Shown here piece after piece: positions 7,921 through 15,714 of a stretch of DNA of 41,259 nucleotides; the first letter of the stretch is position 1; every line of letters begins with the position of its first letter. Below the pieces are notes generated by a model. That model saw only the letters and a program-made list of their open reading frames with translations, did not search any database and was not told where the DNA came from. The stretch comes from Bacteroidales bacterium UBA4788 (GTDB taxonomy: Bacteria; Bacteroidota; Bacteroidia; Bacteroidales; VadinHA17): contig DHGW01000053.1 in assembly GCA_002402965.1 (NCBI GenBank), positions 9,047 to 50,305 on the forward strand, given 5' to 3'. The translations under genes were made by a program, and so were the position numbers.

Positions 7921-10095
7921 ATGGCTGAACTGGCAGCACAGATACGCAGCAGACAGAGCCTGGTGCTCAAGGCGCTTCCTTCTCCCGTCTCAGAATCTGA
8001 CAGAAAGATGCTCAGCCTTGCCACCGAGATAGCAAAGGAATGCTACGCGGCTGACAAAAAATACCTTGGCGAACCGCTGCCGCTCTTTTACCTCGAGCTG
8101 GCCAGGGTGACAGCTTCAGCCATAGGTTTGGGAATCAACGCAGTAACAAGCGCACTGCTCTCGGGCGTCAGGGAAGGCACAGAGGCCTGGGACAGGCTCG
8201 ATACCCTGAATGACCCGTCAATCAAGGAGGTCATTAAGGGAATATCCCGCGTAACAGCACTCAGAGGTAAGGACTTCACGGGCCAGGCTGAGAATTTCCG
8301 CAAGCTTCTCCTCTCCCTTGCCGACGACGGCAGGGTCATACTCATTGCTCTTGCCGAAAGGCTGCTCGTCATGCGGCGCCTCGACTGGCTGCCGGAGAAA
8401 GAGCGACTGCCTGTGGCATCGGAGACCTATTTCCTCTTCGCCCCGCTGGCTCACAGGCTCGGCTACTACACCGTCAAGTCGGAGATGGAAGATCTGGCCA
8501 TGAAACTCATGGAGCCGGCTGAATACAACCAGATTGAAGCCCGGTTGAAGCAAACGACCACTTCAAGGAACAGACTCATCAGGGAGTTCTCCGTTCCTGT
8601 GATGGAGAAGCTTGATGCTCTGGGCATAAAATATGACTTGAAGAGCCGCACCAAATCGATCCACTCTATCTGGCAGAAGATGAAGCGCCAGGGCGTTGCC
8701 TTCGAGGAGGTCTTCGATATATTCGCCATAAGGATTATAATAGACACCGATCCCGCCCATGAGAAATCATCATGCTGGCAGGTATACTCAGTTGTTACTG
8801 ATCTTTATCAGCCTGACCCGAGCAGGATGCGTGACTGGATTTCAGTGCCCAAAACTAACGGATATGAGTCGTTGCACACCACCGTCGTCACTCCAGCAGG
8901 CAGGTGGGTAGAGGTGCAGATCCGCACTACACGAATGGACGAGATAGCTGAGAAGGGCCTCGCGGCTCATTTCCGGTACAAGGGTGTCAAGGGTGAAGGC
9001 GGCCTTGACGCATGGATGAAGCAGATGCGCGAAGTGCTTGGAGCCTCCGAGAAGGAGGGAAGCGACTTCCTGGGCGATATCCGTCCGGGCCTCTATTCCG
9101 ACGAGGTATTCGTCTTCACCCCGAAGGGAGAGGTGAGGCAGTTGCCGGTCGGTGCAACGCTGCTCGACTTTGCCTTTGACATTCATACCGAAGTGGGATC
9201 CAAATGCATTGGAGGAAAGGTCAACGGCCGTAACGTGCAACTCAGGCAAAAGCTCCAGAACGGGGACCATGTATCGGTCATCACCTCAGTGAAACAGACG
9301 CCGAAGCGCGACTGGCTGTCGTTTGTCATCACGAACAAGGCCCGTGCCAAGATCAGACAGGCTCTTAACGAGGAGAAATTCAAGCTGGCAGCAGAAGGCA
9401 AGGAGACACTCACCAGAAGGCTGAAGAACTGGAAGATACCGTACGGCGATGCTACCGTTGTCAAACTGCTTACCGAGTATGGGTTCAAGACCTCGCAGGA
9501 TCTCTATTTCAGCATCGCTATCGGCGAGATAGATCTGCTGCAGCTTAAAAAGGTGCTCCTCAAGTCTGATGAACATACCGAAGATAGCCAACCCAGGGCT
9601 ACTGATATACAGACTCAGGAAGAGGTAACTACATCCGGAGGAGATTACCTCGTTATAGATGAGAGAGTTGAGGGGCTTGACTATAAGCTTGCAAAGTGCT
9701 GCAACCCGGTGTTTGGCGACCGTATCTTCGGATTTGTGACTGTGCTTGAGGGTATCAAGATTCACCGTGCCACCTGCCCAAACGCTGACTTCATGACATC
9801 AAGCTTCCCCTACAGGGTTTTAAGGGCACGCTGGACCAGGCTTGATGCCTCGAGAGGATTTCTTACTTCGGTTCGCCTTACGGGAGTTGAGAACCTGGGC
9901 ATTGTGTCACGGATCTCCGAGATAGTGTCCGATTACCGCGGTGTGGCAGTCAAAAACTTCACCTACAGTATGAACAACGGTCTCTTTGAAGGACGAATAG
10001 AGCTGCTGGTGCCTAACATAAACGTGCTTTACAGCATCGTCAAGAAGATACAGTCTGTCAAGGGAATCACCCGCGTTATCAGGGTGGACAGCTGA
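7921..10095 (+). CDS. RelA/SpoT-family (p)ppGpp synthetase with degenerate hydrolase domain
   Basis: A long ribosome-associated RSH protein of 724 aa that makes (p)ppGpp from GTP/GDP and ATP during stringent response. Domains: HD at about 30-180, synthetase about 230-355, TGS about 390-455, helical linker, zinc-finger/CC (Cys593, Cys594, His615, Cys619), and ACT about 648-724. Synthetase motifs are intact (KSRTKSIHSIWQKMK, FAIRIII, KTNGYESLHTT, VEVQIRT, AEKGLAAHFRYKG). The loop before KTNGYES reads RMRD, like the RxKD of bifunctional enzymes. The HD site is broken: LLHDxxEDT is LLSGVREGT (79-87), and ADRLHNMRT is AERLLVMRR (145-153). Hydrolysis is therefore unlikely, and a separate bifunctional enzyme or hydrolase should exist elsewhere in the genome. 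Confidence 0.93.
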   Translation: MAELAAQIRSRQSLVLKALPSPVSESDRKMLSLATEIAKECYAADKKYLGEPLPLFYLELARVTASAIGLGINAVTSALLSGVREGTEAWDRLDTLNDPSIKEVIKGISRVTALRGKDFTGQAENFRKLLLSLADDGRVILIALAERLLVMRRLDWLPEKERLPVASETYFLFAPLAHRLGYYTVKSEMEDLAMKLMEPAEYNQIEARLKQTTTSRNRLIREFSVPVMEKLDALGIKYDLKSRTKSIHSIWQKMKRQGVAFEEVFDIFAIRIIIDTDPAHEKSSCWQVYSVVTDLYQPDPSRMRDWISVPKTNGYESLHTTVVTPAGRWVEVQIRTTRMDEIAEKGLAAHFRYKGVKGEGGLDAWMKQMREVLGASEKEGSDFLGDIRPGLYSDEVFVFTPKGEVRQLPVGATLLDFAFDIHTEVGSKCIGGKVNGRNVQLRQKLQNGDHVSVITSVKQTPKRDWLSFVITNKARAKIRQALNEEKFKLAAEGKETLTRRLKNWKIPYGDATVVKLLTEYGFKTSQDLYFSIAIGEIDLLQLKKVLLKSDEHTEDSQPRATDIQTQEEVTTSGGDYLVIDERVEGLDYKLAKCCNPVFGDRIFGFVTVLEGIKIHRATCPNADFMTSSFPYRVLRARWTRLDASRGFLTSVRLTGVENLGIVSRISEIVSDYRGVAVKNFTYSMNNGLFEGRIELLVPNINVLYSIVKKIQSVKGITRVIRVDS

Positions 10096-10155
10096 TTTGC
10101 GATTGCCGATTTGCGAATTGCGATCTCCTAATTCGCACATCGCAAATCGCAAATC
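10094..10155. terminator. Long heptad-built hairpin between convergent rel and dnaE
   Basis: Two 25-nt arms (10094-10118 and 10131-10155) pair with three mismatches around a 12-nt loop. The left arm is itself 7-nt periodic (GATTTGC, GATTGCC, GATTTGC, GAATTGC). It begins inside the rel stop codon and ends one base before the dnaE stop, so it is well placed as a bidirectional terminator or RNA 3'-end stabiliser. No T-run follows. Confidence 0.6.
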
Positions 10156-10156
10156 C

Positions 10157-13100
10157 TCAGTACCTCGGATCAGGCTGCACAGGCAGTTTTGCCATCTTCT
10201 CTACCTCGATTGAGGTGCTGCCGAACTCGTCAACCACTTTACCCTGAATGAGATAGGTGCCACTGCCGCGAAATGGCCAGCCGGCAAGAGACTGCGGGAA
10301 ATGTACAGTGTCAAAAAATTCACCCTTATGGTCGATGAAGCATCCGAAGTTCATCCACTCATTCTTCATTGTCTTGATATACTTCACATTAACCAGGTGA
10401 CCCACCATCCGTACACTACGTCCTATGAAGCCTGGCATGTCCGCGGCAGTCACTTCGCCCCTGAATTTTGTCTGCAGCATATCAAACCATGTCAGTGTCA
10501 CAGGGAAGCCGACCATCTCTATCTCGTCATAGGCATCCTCAAGCCGCGACTGATCGAAGGGAGGCATTGTGAACTTTTTGGGCTCCGGGTTAAACAGGGT
10601 GCGGGCAGTCTCGGTCTTACCCCTGTTTATAAGCAGGTGAGCCTCCCACAGAAGCAGCGCCTTGCTCTTCCCGGTGAACCGGAAAGCACCGGTACGGATC
10701 AGAATGACAGTCTGCTCCAGTCCCGGACCAACACGTGAGATAAAGTCCTCCAGACCGTTGAAATTCCCATACTTATCGCGGTCAGCCATGATTGCCTTTG
10801 CCAGGTTTGTCTCCAGTCCCTGGATGTGGACCAGACCTATGAATATGGTTTCGCCGTTGATGGTTGTTTTGTATGTGCTCCGGTTGATGCAGGGCGCCTC
10901 TATGACCGCTCCCTCGCGCCGGGCCTCCTGCACGTACACCCATGTGTGGTAGAACCCCCCGAAGTTGTTGATTACTGCCACCATGAACTCGAGCGGGTAG
11001 TGTGACTTGAGCCATAGGCTCTGGAAGCTCTCCACTGCATAGCTGGCCGAGTGGGCCTTGGAGAAGGAGTAGCCGGCGAACGACTCTATCTGTCTCCACA
11101 CCTCCTTTGTGGTTTCCTCAGGGTAACCCTTGTCCCGGCAATTGGCGAAAAAGCGCTCGGTGATCTTCTGCATCTCCTTGCGCGAGCGGTACTTGCCGCT
11201 CATTGCCCTGCGCAGCGTGTCAGCGTCTGACAGGTCGAGGCCGGCAAAGTGATGGCACACCTTCAGTACGTCCTCCTGGTAGACCATCACGCCGAAGGTC
11301 TCGCTCAGCAGGTCCTTCATGACAGGATGGATATACTCGAATTTATCCGGGTTGTGAAAACGATAGATGAATTGCCGCATCATGCCCGAACGGGCCACTC
11401 CCGGACGTATAACCGAGCTGGCGGCAACAAGTGTCAGGTAATCATCGCATTGCAATTTTTTGAGCAGCCCCCGCATTGCCGGACTCTCAATATAAAAGCA
11501 CCCTTTGGCGTCACCGCGGCGCAGGTGGTCCTTCACAAGGGGATCTTTCTTGAACTGCTGTATGGCGTGCACGTCGACATCCACGCCGCAATTGGCACGA
11601 ATGATCTCTGCACTCTCCTTTATGTGTCCGATGCCTCTCTGGCTCAGTATGTCAAGCTTCTCATAACCAAGTTCTTCAGCGGTGTACATGTCCCACTGCG
11701 TGGTGGGGAATCCCTTTGGCGGCATATCGAGCGCCGTGTAACAGCAGACCGGCTCTTCCGATACGAGTACCCCGCCGGCATGGATACTGCGCAGATTGGG
11801 GAAGTCGGCAATTTTATTCCCTGTCTCAAAGATAAGATCCTGCAGCTCACCGCGATTGCTCTCTGCGGAAGGATTGCTGATCAGGGCATCGATCTCTTCC
11901 ACGGGCAGGCCGTGCACCTTCCCCAGCTCGCGGACTATTGACTTGCCACGGAAGGTGTTGATTGTACCCAGCAGGGCTGTATAACGGTGGCCGTAACGGC
12001 GGAAGATGTACTCCGTGACAGTATCACGTTCCTTCCAGGAATAGTCTATGTCGAAGTCGGGCGGAGATGTCCGTTTCGGGTTGATGAAACGTTCGAAGTA
12101 AAGGTTCAGGTCGATGGGGTCAACATTGGTGATCTTCAGGCAGTAGGCAACTACGGAGTTGGCGCCGCTGCCTCGCCCCACGTGGTAGAAACCGCATGCC
12201 ATCGAGTAGCGGATGATGTCCCATGTTATTAGAAAATAGGATGAGAAACCGAGACGGTCAATTATCTCCAGTTCATGCCTTACCCGCTCCTGTGCTGTCC
12301 TGTTGTTTGTGCCGTAGCGGTACTTCATGCCGTCCCATGCCAGTTTCTCCAGCAGCAGCTTGTCGTCGTACCTGCTTGCCGAATATATCTTTTTGTTTTT
12401 GGGTGTAGTGAAGTCTATCTCAAGGGAGCAGTCGTTCAGCAGTCTGCGCGTGTTGTCGATTACCTGCGGCCACATGTTGAAGGGGCTTGCTGTCCGGGCT
12501 TCGGAGGTGATGTATTCATCGGGCAGTGCGGTCATCTCCGGGGTGAGGCGACTGAGGAGGACGTTGTTATCCACGGCGCGCAGGCTGCGGTGCACGGGGT
12601 AGTCGGCGGGCGACTCCATTGTAGCAGGCTGGAGGATAATGTATTTAGAGAGCTCTTTTTTTGTTGCGGAGAGGAGGCGGCCGGCGGCGGAGGGGCGTAT
12701 GCCGATGTACTCGTTGTCGCGCAGGGTGGCGTGGGTGATGAGGCTGTGTCCGGCTGCAGCAGCAGCGGCTCCGGCGGCGCCACCGCCGGAGCCGCTGTCC
12801 CGCACCGCGGCGGCGCCGTTCATTCCGCCGCCGGCCGGGTAGATTACATACGCGTTGGGGAAGGAGGGAGGACGGGGAGGGAGTGGCTCGCCGGTGATGT
12901 TATGATGTGTGAGGAACTCGTTAAGCTCGCGGAAACCCTCGTTGTTGCGGGCTATGCCGATATATAGCAGCCTGTTGCCGTCACGAAACTCGATCCCTGC
13001 GGCCGGGGTGATGTTGCGGCTGCGGCACTCACGCACGAAATCGGGCACACCGGTAGTATTGTTGATGTCAGTCAGCACCAGGCGCTCTACGCCCGCAGCC

Positions 13101-13177
13101 GCGGCGAGCTCAGAAAGGCGCTCCACCGGCATCGTGCCGTATCTCAGGCTGTTATATGAATGGCAGTTGATGTACAT
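10157..13177 (-). CDS. DNA polymerase III alpha-type polymerase, short error-prone-like form (DnaE2-like)
   Basis: A C-family polymerase of 1006 aa, shorter than replicative DnaE (about 1160) and close to DnaE2/ImuC. The N-terminal PHP domain is degraded: the first HxH motif reads INCHS, and the usual TDHG is TDIN, so metal-dependent activity there is unlikely. Catalytic aspartates are in PDFDID (373-378), followed by palm/finger motifs (HAGGVLVSEEPV, TQWDMYTAEELGYEKLDILSQRGI, SFAGYSFSKAHSASYA) and a C-terminal OB region (about 900-1000). Residues about 116-144 are an unusual Gly/Ala-rich insert. It lies 140 bp downstream of dinB on the same strand. Translesion synthesis under S24-repressor control is the likely role; a replicative dnaE should exist elsewhere. 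Confidence 0.9.
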   Translation of the reverse strand: MYINCHSYNSLRYGTMPVERLSELAAAAGVERLVLTDINNTTGVPDFVRECRSRNITPAAGIEFRDGNRLLYIGIARNNEGFRELNEFLTHHNITGEPLPPRPPSFPNAYVIYPAGGGMNGAAAVRDSGSGGGAAGAAAAAAGHSLITHATLRDNEYIGIRPSAAGRLLSATKKELSKYIILQPATMESPADYPVHRSLRAVDNNVLLSRLTPEMTALPDEYITSEARTASPFNMWPQVIDNTRRLLNDCSLEIDFTTPKNKKIYSASRYDDKLLLEKLAWDGMKYRYGTNNRTAQERVRHELEIIDRLGFSSYFLITWDIIRYSMACGFYHVGRGSGANSVVAYCLKITNVDPIDLNLYFERFINPKRTSPPDFDIDYSWKERDTVTEYIFRRYGHRYTALLGTINTFRGKSIVRELGKVHGLPVEEIDALISNPSAESNRGELQDLIFETGNKIADFPNLRSIHAGGVLVSEEPVCCYTALDMPPKGFPTTQWDMYTAEELGYEKLDILSQRGIGHIKESAEIIRANCGVDVDVHAIQQFKKDPLVKDHLRRGDAKGCFYIESPAMRGLLKKLQCDDYLTLVAASSVIRPGVARSGMMRQFIYRFHNPDKFEYIHPVMKDLLSETFGVMVYQEDVLKVCHHFAGLDLSDADTLRRAMSGKYRSRKEMQKITERFFANCRDKGYPEETTKEVWRQIESFAGYSFSKAHSASYAVESFQSLWLKSHYPLEFMVAVINNFGGFYHTWVYVQEARREGAVIEAPCINRSTYKTTINGETIFIGLVHIQGLETNLAKAIMADRDKYGNFNGLEDFISRVGPGLEQTVILIRTGAFRFTGKSKALLLWEAHLLINRGKTETARTLFNPEPKKFTMPPFDQSRLEDAYDEIEMVGFPVTLTWFDMLQTKFRGEVTAADMPGFIGRSVRMVGHLVNVKYIKTMKNEWMNFGCFIDHKGEFFDTVHFPQSLAGWPFRGSGTYLIQGKVVDEFGSTSIEVEKMAKLPVQPDPRY

Positions 13178-13182
13178 TGGTT

Positions 13183-13309
13183 CAGTCTTCAGTCTTAAGT
13201 CAATTCAGGCAATAGGCAATAGGCAATTGGCAGTAATGAAAATTTCAGTCTGCAGTCTACAGTAGGCAGTCAATCAGTAATTTACACTATTGCCTATTGC
13301 CTACTGCCT
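13183..13309. repeat. Heptad repeats and long hairpin between dinB and dnaE
   Basis: Four heptad arrays occur in order: CAGTCTT x2 (13183-13196), AGGCAAT x3 plus a variant (13207-13234), CAGTCTG/CAGTCTA/CAGTAGG/CAGTCAA (13246-13273), and TATTGCC, TATTGCC, TACTGCC (13288-13308). The second and fourth arrays are inverted and can form a stem of about 21 bp with one mismatch, with the CAGTC array in the loop. It fills the dinB-dnaE gap and might attenuate or stabilise the dinB-dnaE transcript. Confidence 0.7.
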
Positions 13310-13317
13310 CCGGCTTC

Positions 13318-14562
13318 CTAATGATAGTGCCACCCCCTTAGCCGTTCCTCCATGCGTGATTTCTCCGTCAGCAGTTCCGCCGCCTTTCTGAGCTCGCGCT
13401 CGCTGCGCTCCGCGGCGGTCATCACCCCGGCCGCCCGCCGTATGGCATGACGGCCGAAACGGCCACGCAGGCTGTCCATCGTCATATAGAGACTCACCAT
13501 CTCGGGCGTGTCCTCAAACATATTGAGCTGCTGTACCCCACGCACCAGCCCGCTAACCTTCACCCCGATGAGCCTGATGAGCATGCGGCGCTGCCAGAGA
13601 CGCCGGAAGAGACTCTGCGCCTCGCTGATGAGCACATGGTCAAAGGCAGTGTAGGGTATCCGCTGCTGCAGCGTATGCGTGTCGAAATCGGAGTACCTGA
13701 TCCGCACCGTGATACATGATGCCAGCTTCTCCTGTCGCCGCAGCTCATAGGCCAGCTTCTCCGTCATGCTCACAATCAGCTGGCTGAGCATCACCGTGTC
13801 AGTAGTGTCGCGCTCAAAGGTGTGCTCGGTGCTGATCGACTTCTGCTCGGAATAGCTTATTACCGGCGTGTTGTCAATACCGTTGGCTTTCTTCCATATC
13901 TCCATGCCGTTCTGTCCCATGAGCGACTCCAGCATCTCGGCAGGTATGTTCCTGAGGGTGTTTATCGTGGAGATGCCCATCGAACGCAGCGTGTGGTAGG
14001 TCTTCTGGCCTATCATCGGTATCTTCCTGATGGAGAGCGGATCGAGGAAGGGAAGGACCTGCTGCTGCGCCACCTCCCTCTCGCCGTTGGGCTTGGCCTC
14101 ACCGGCAGCGATCTTGGAGACGGTCTTGTTGACCGACAGACCCAGGGAGATGGGCAGCCCGGTCTCACTGACGATCGTATCGCGCAGCTCGTGCGCCCAC
14201 CGTGCACAGCCGTGGAAACGCTCCATGCCAGTGAGATCGACATAATGTTCATCCACCGATGCCTTCTCATAGAGCGGCGCCTTGTCGGCGATTATGTCAG
14301 TCACCATCCTCGAATACTTCGTGTACATCTCCATATCGCCACGGATGTAGACTGCCTCGGGACACATCGCACGGGCCATCTTCATCGGCATTGCCGAGCT
14401 GACACCCAAGCTGCGTGCCTCGTAACTGCAGCTCGAGACCACCCCGCGGTCAGAGCTGCCGCCGATGATCACGGGGCGGCCGTTGAGCCGGCTGTCACGC
14501 ACCCTCTCCACCGATACGAAGAAGGTGTCAAGGTCAAGATGCAATATGCTTCGCGAGTCCAT
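13318..14562 (-). CDS. dinB: Y-family DNA polymerase IV (DinB)
   Basis: A translesion polymerase of 414 aa. Palm motif I is HLDLDTFFVSVERV (about 8-21), with the CSYEARSLGVSSAMPM nucleotide-binding stretch, and motif III is ASVDEHYVDLTG with the catalytic Asp-Glu. An HhH thumb follows (IRKIPMIGQKTYHTLRSMGI), then a little-finger domain. QLNMF near residues 345-349 fits a beta-clamp binding pentapeptide. The C-terminal extension (about 365-414) is charged and helical. DEHYVD, in place of the common DEAYLD, is a subfamily variant rather than a defect. It is divergent from the S24 repressor across a 219-bp region with two operators, and heads a probable operon with dnaE. Confidence 0.94.
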   Translation of the reverse strand: MDSRSILHLDLDTFFVSVERVRDSRLNGRPVIIGGSSDRGVVSSCSYEARSLGVSSAMPMKMARAMCPEAVYIRGDMEMYTKYSRMVTDIIADKAPLYEKASVDEHYVDLTGMERFHGCARWAHELRDTIVSETGLPISLGLSVNKTVSKIAAGEAKPNGEREVAQQQVLPFLDPLSIRKIPMIGQKTYHTLRSMGISTINTLRNIPAEMLESLMGQNGMEIWKKANGIDNTPVISYSEQKSISTEHTFERDTTDTVMLSQLIVSMTEKLAYELRRQEKLASCITVRIRYSDFDTHTLQQRIPYTAFDHVLISEAQSLFRRLWQRRMLIRLIGVKVSGLVRGVQQLNMFEDTPEMVSLYMTMDSLRGRFGRHAIRRAAGVMTAAERSERELRKAAELLTEKSRMEERLRGWHYH

Positions 14563-14568
14563 GGCTAT

Positions 14569-14690
14569 AAGGTCTGAAGGTCTGTCGCTTCGCTCCGTCT
14601 GAAGGTCTTAGTCGTGCGGTATTGCAGTCTTGCAGTAATGCGGTCTGAATATCCTTTGACTTTCAGACTCTTAGACTTTCAGACTTTTTT
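14569..14690. repeat. Octad repeats AAGGTCTG / AGACTTTC in the dinB upstream region
   Basis: AAGGTCTG is repeated at 14569-14584 and again near 14600. Inverted relatives AGACT occur every 8 nt at 14665, 14673 and 14681, ending in a T-run. The two clusters can pair into a large hairpin in the 5' leader of dinB. The period is 8 here rather than 7, so it is a cousin of the other intergenic arrays. Confidence 0.5.
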
Positions 14691-14702
14691 TTCATTTTTT
14701 GC

Positions 14703-14732
14703 TTGTTATTTTGAAATCTTCAATTATCTTTG
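14703..14732 (+). promoter_or_regulatory. Promoter of the S24 repressor gene
   Basis: TTG (14703-14705), 19 nt, then TATCTTTG (14725-14732), a good Bacteroidota -33/-7 pair, 50 nt before the ATG at 14782. The -7 element overlaps the left arm of operator 1, as expected for autorepression. Confidence 0.6.
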
Positions 14733-14749
14733 ATTAGAAATTAATCAAA
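14729..14749. promoter_or_regulatory. Operator 1: TTTGATTA-N5-TAATCAAA
   Basis: A perfect inverted repeat with 8-bp arms and a 5-nt spacer, in the intergenic region between dinB and the S24 repressor. It overlaps the repressor's -7 element, and its right arm overlaps CAAACTTA, which is TAAGTTTG (a -7 match) on the dinB strand. It is inferred to be the S24 repressor site. Confidence 0.65.
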
Positions 14750-14753
14750 CTTA
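14746..14753 (-). promoter_or_regulatory. Putative -7 element for dinB (TAAGTTTG on the minus strand)
   Basis: An exact TAnnTTTG match reading toward dinB, overlapping operator 1 and next to operator 2. The -33 partner is unclear (the nearest TTG is 15 nt away). If it is used, the dinB leader is about 180 nt and includes the octad hairpin. Confidence 0.4.
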
Positions 14754-14770
14754 TGATTACAATATAATCA
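14754..14770. promoter_or_regulatory. Operator 2: TGATTA-N5-TAATCA
   Basis: A second inverted repeat with the same core and the same 5-nt spacer as operator 1, centred 23 bp from it (about two helical turns), ending 11 bp before the S24 start codon. Two like sites at this spacing suggest cooperative repressor binding. Confidence 0.65.
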
Positions 14771-14781
14771 ATTTTTGTAAT

Positions 14782-15606
14782 ATGTACTTCGCATCGAACA
14801 TAAAATTTTTGAGAAAGCGGAGGGGACGCACTCAGGATGACGTGGCGTCTGTCCTTCAGATGAAGCGGCCAACCCTCAGCGGCTACGAGAACGGCGTGGC
14901 ACAGCCGGGAATAGAGGCACTGGTGGCCTTCTCCGGCTATTACAACATCTCCCTTGACACACTTCTCAAGATTGATCTCACCCGTCTCTCAGAGAGTCAG
15001 CTGGGCGAACTGGAGAGGGGATACGATGCCTATATCAAAGGCAGTAACCTCCGGGTGCTGGCAACTACCGTCGCCCCCGACAACCGCGAGAATATAGAAC
15101 TTGTCAGCGAGAAGGCCAAGGCTGGATATACCACCGGCTATGCTGACCCTGAGTTCATAGGTGACCTGCCGCTGTTCAACCTGCCGTTCCTCTCACGCAA
15201 CCGCAAATACCGCACCTTTCAGCTGAAGGGTGACTCCATGCTGCCCATACCCGACAAGTCGTGGGTGACGGGGGAGTTCATGCAGGACTGGCGTGACATA
15301 AAGAGCGGAAAGGCATATATCATTCTTACATCGAATGACGGAATAGTATTCAAGGTGGTGGAGAACAACGTCGAAAAGAGCGGCCGGCTGGTGCTTTACT
15401 CCCTCAACCCGCTCTATGAGCCTTACGAGGTTCATATCAGCGATGTCAGGGAGATTTGGAGGTTTGTACATTATATAAGCGATGAACTGCCGGACCCGGT
15501 GCTCCCAGAAAAACAGCTCCTCCGTACAGTCGCCTCCATGAAACAGGACCTCTACCAGCTGAAGAAGAGCATGGGTCGCGACATTGAGGATGCGGAAGAA
15601 CTCTGA
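14782..15606 (+). CDS. XRE/S24 LexA-like autocleaving transcriptional repressor
   Basis: A 274-aa repressor. The Cro/CI HTH is at residues 5-60 (IKFLRKRRGRTQDDVASVLQ, PTLSGYENGVAQPG). The linker holds a likely Ala114-Gly115 cleavage site in KAKAGYTTGYADPEF. The peptidase S24 domain has Ser152 (LKGDSML) and Lys191 (GIVFKVVENN) as the catalytic dyad. A C-terminal charged helix (about 245-274) is additional. Such proteins self-cleave on damage signals (RecA filament in LexA/CI) and release their genes. It is divergent from dinB-dnaE, with two palindromes between, so it is the probable local regulator of that mutagenesis operon and of itself. The operator assignment is inferred. Confidence 0.92.
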   Translation: MYFASNIKFLRKRRGRTQDDVASVLQMKRPTLSGYENGVAQPGIEALVAFSGYYNISLDTLLKIDLTRLSESQLGELERGYDAYIKGSNLRVLATTVAPDNRENIELVSEKAKAGYTTGYADPEFIGDLPLFNLPFLSRNRKYRTFQLKGDSMLPIPDKSWVTGEFMQDWRDIKSGKAYIILTSNDGIVFKVVENNVEKSGRLVLYSLNPLYEPYEVHISDVREIWRFVHYISDELPDPVLPEKQLLRTVASMKQDLYQLKKSMGRDIEDAEEL

Positions 15607-15678
15607 CGCTGAAGACGAAAGCCGATGAAAAAACTATCGCAGAAACTGCCATATTGCACGATATTTGCAAATTGACCC

Positions 15679-15699
15679 ATGTCCTGAAAACAAGGACAT
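15679..15699. other. Short inverted repeat ahead of the M48-like gene
   Basis: ATGTCCT (15679-15685) and AGGACAT (15693-15699) are perfect 7-bp arms around a 7-nt loop, 16 nt before the next start codon. It could be an operator, a leader hairpin or a weak terminator of the S24 gene; nothing decides between these. Confidence 0.3.
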
Positions 15700-15714
15700 T
15701 AAAGTGCTAATGCT

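Noticed and set aside
12275..12967. 230-aa plus-strand frame opposite dnaE (and another at 11249-11941)
   Set aside because: Antisense to conserved polymerase motifs in a GC-rich stretch; low-complexity Gly/Ala/Val translation; no homology signal.
13183..13309. CRISPR array
   Set aside because: Units are 7 nt and contiguous with no spacers, and no cas genes are present.
13822..14577. 251-aa plus-strand frame opposite dinB
   Set aside because: Antisense to intact palm motifs of DinB; a His/Arg/Leu-rich shadow.
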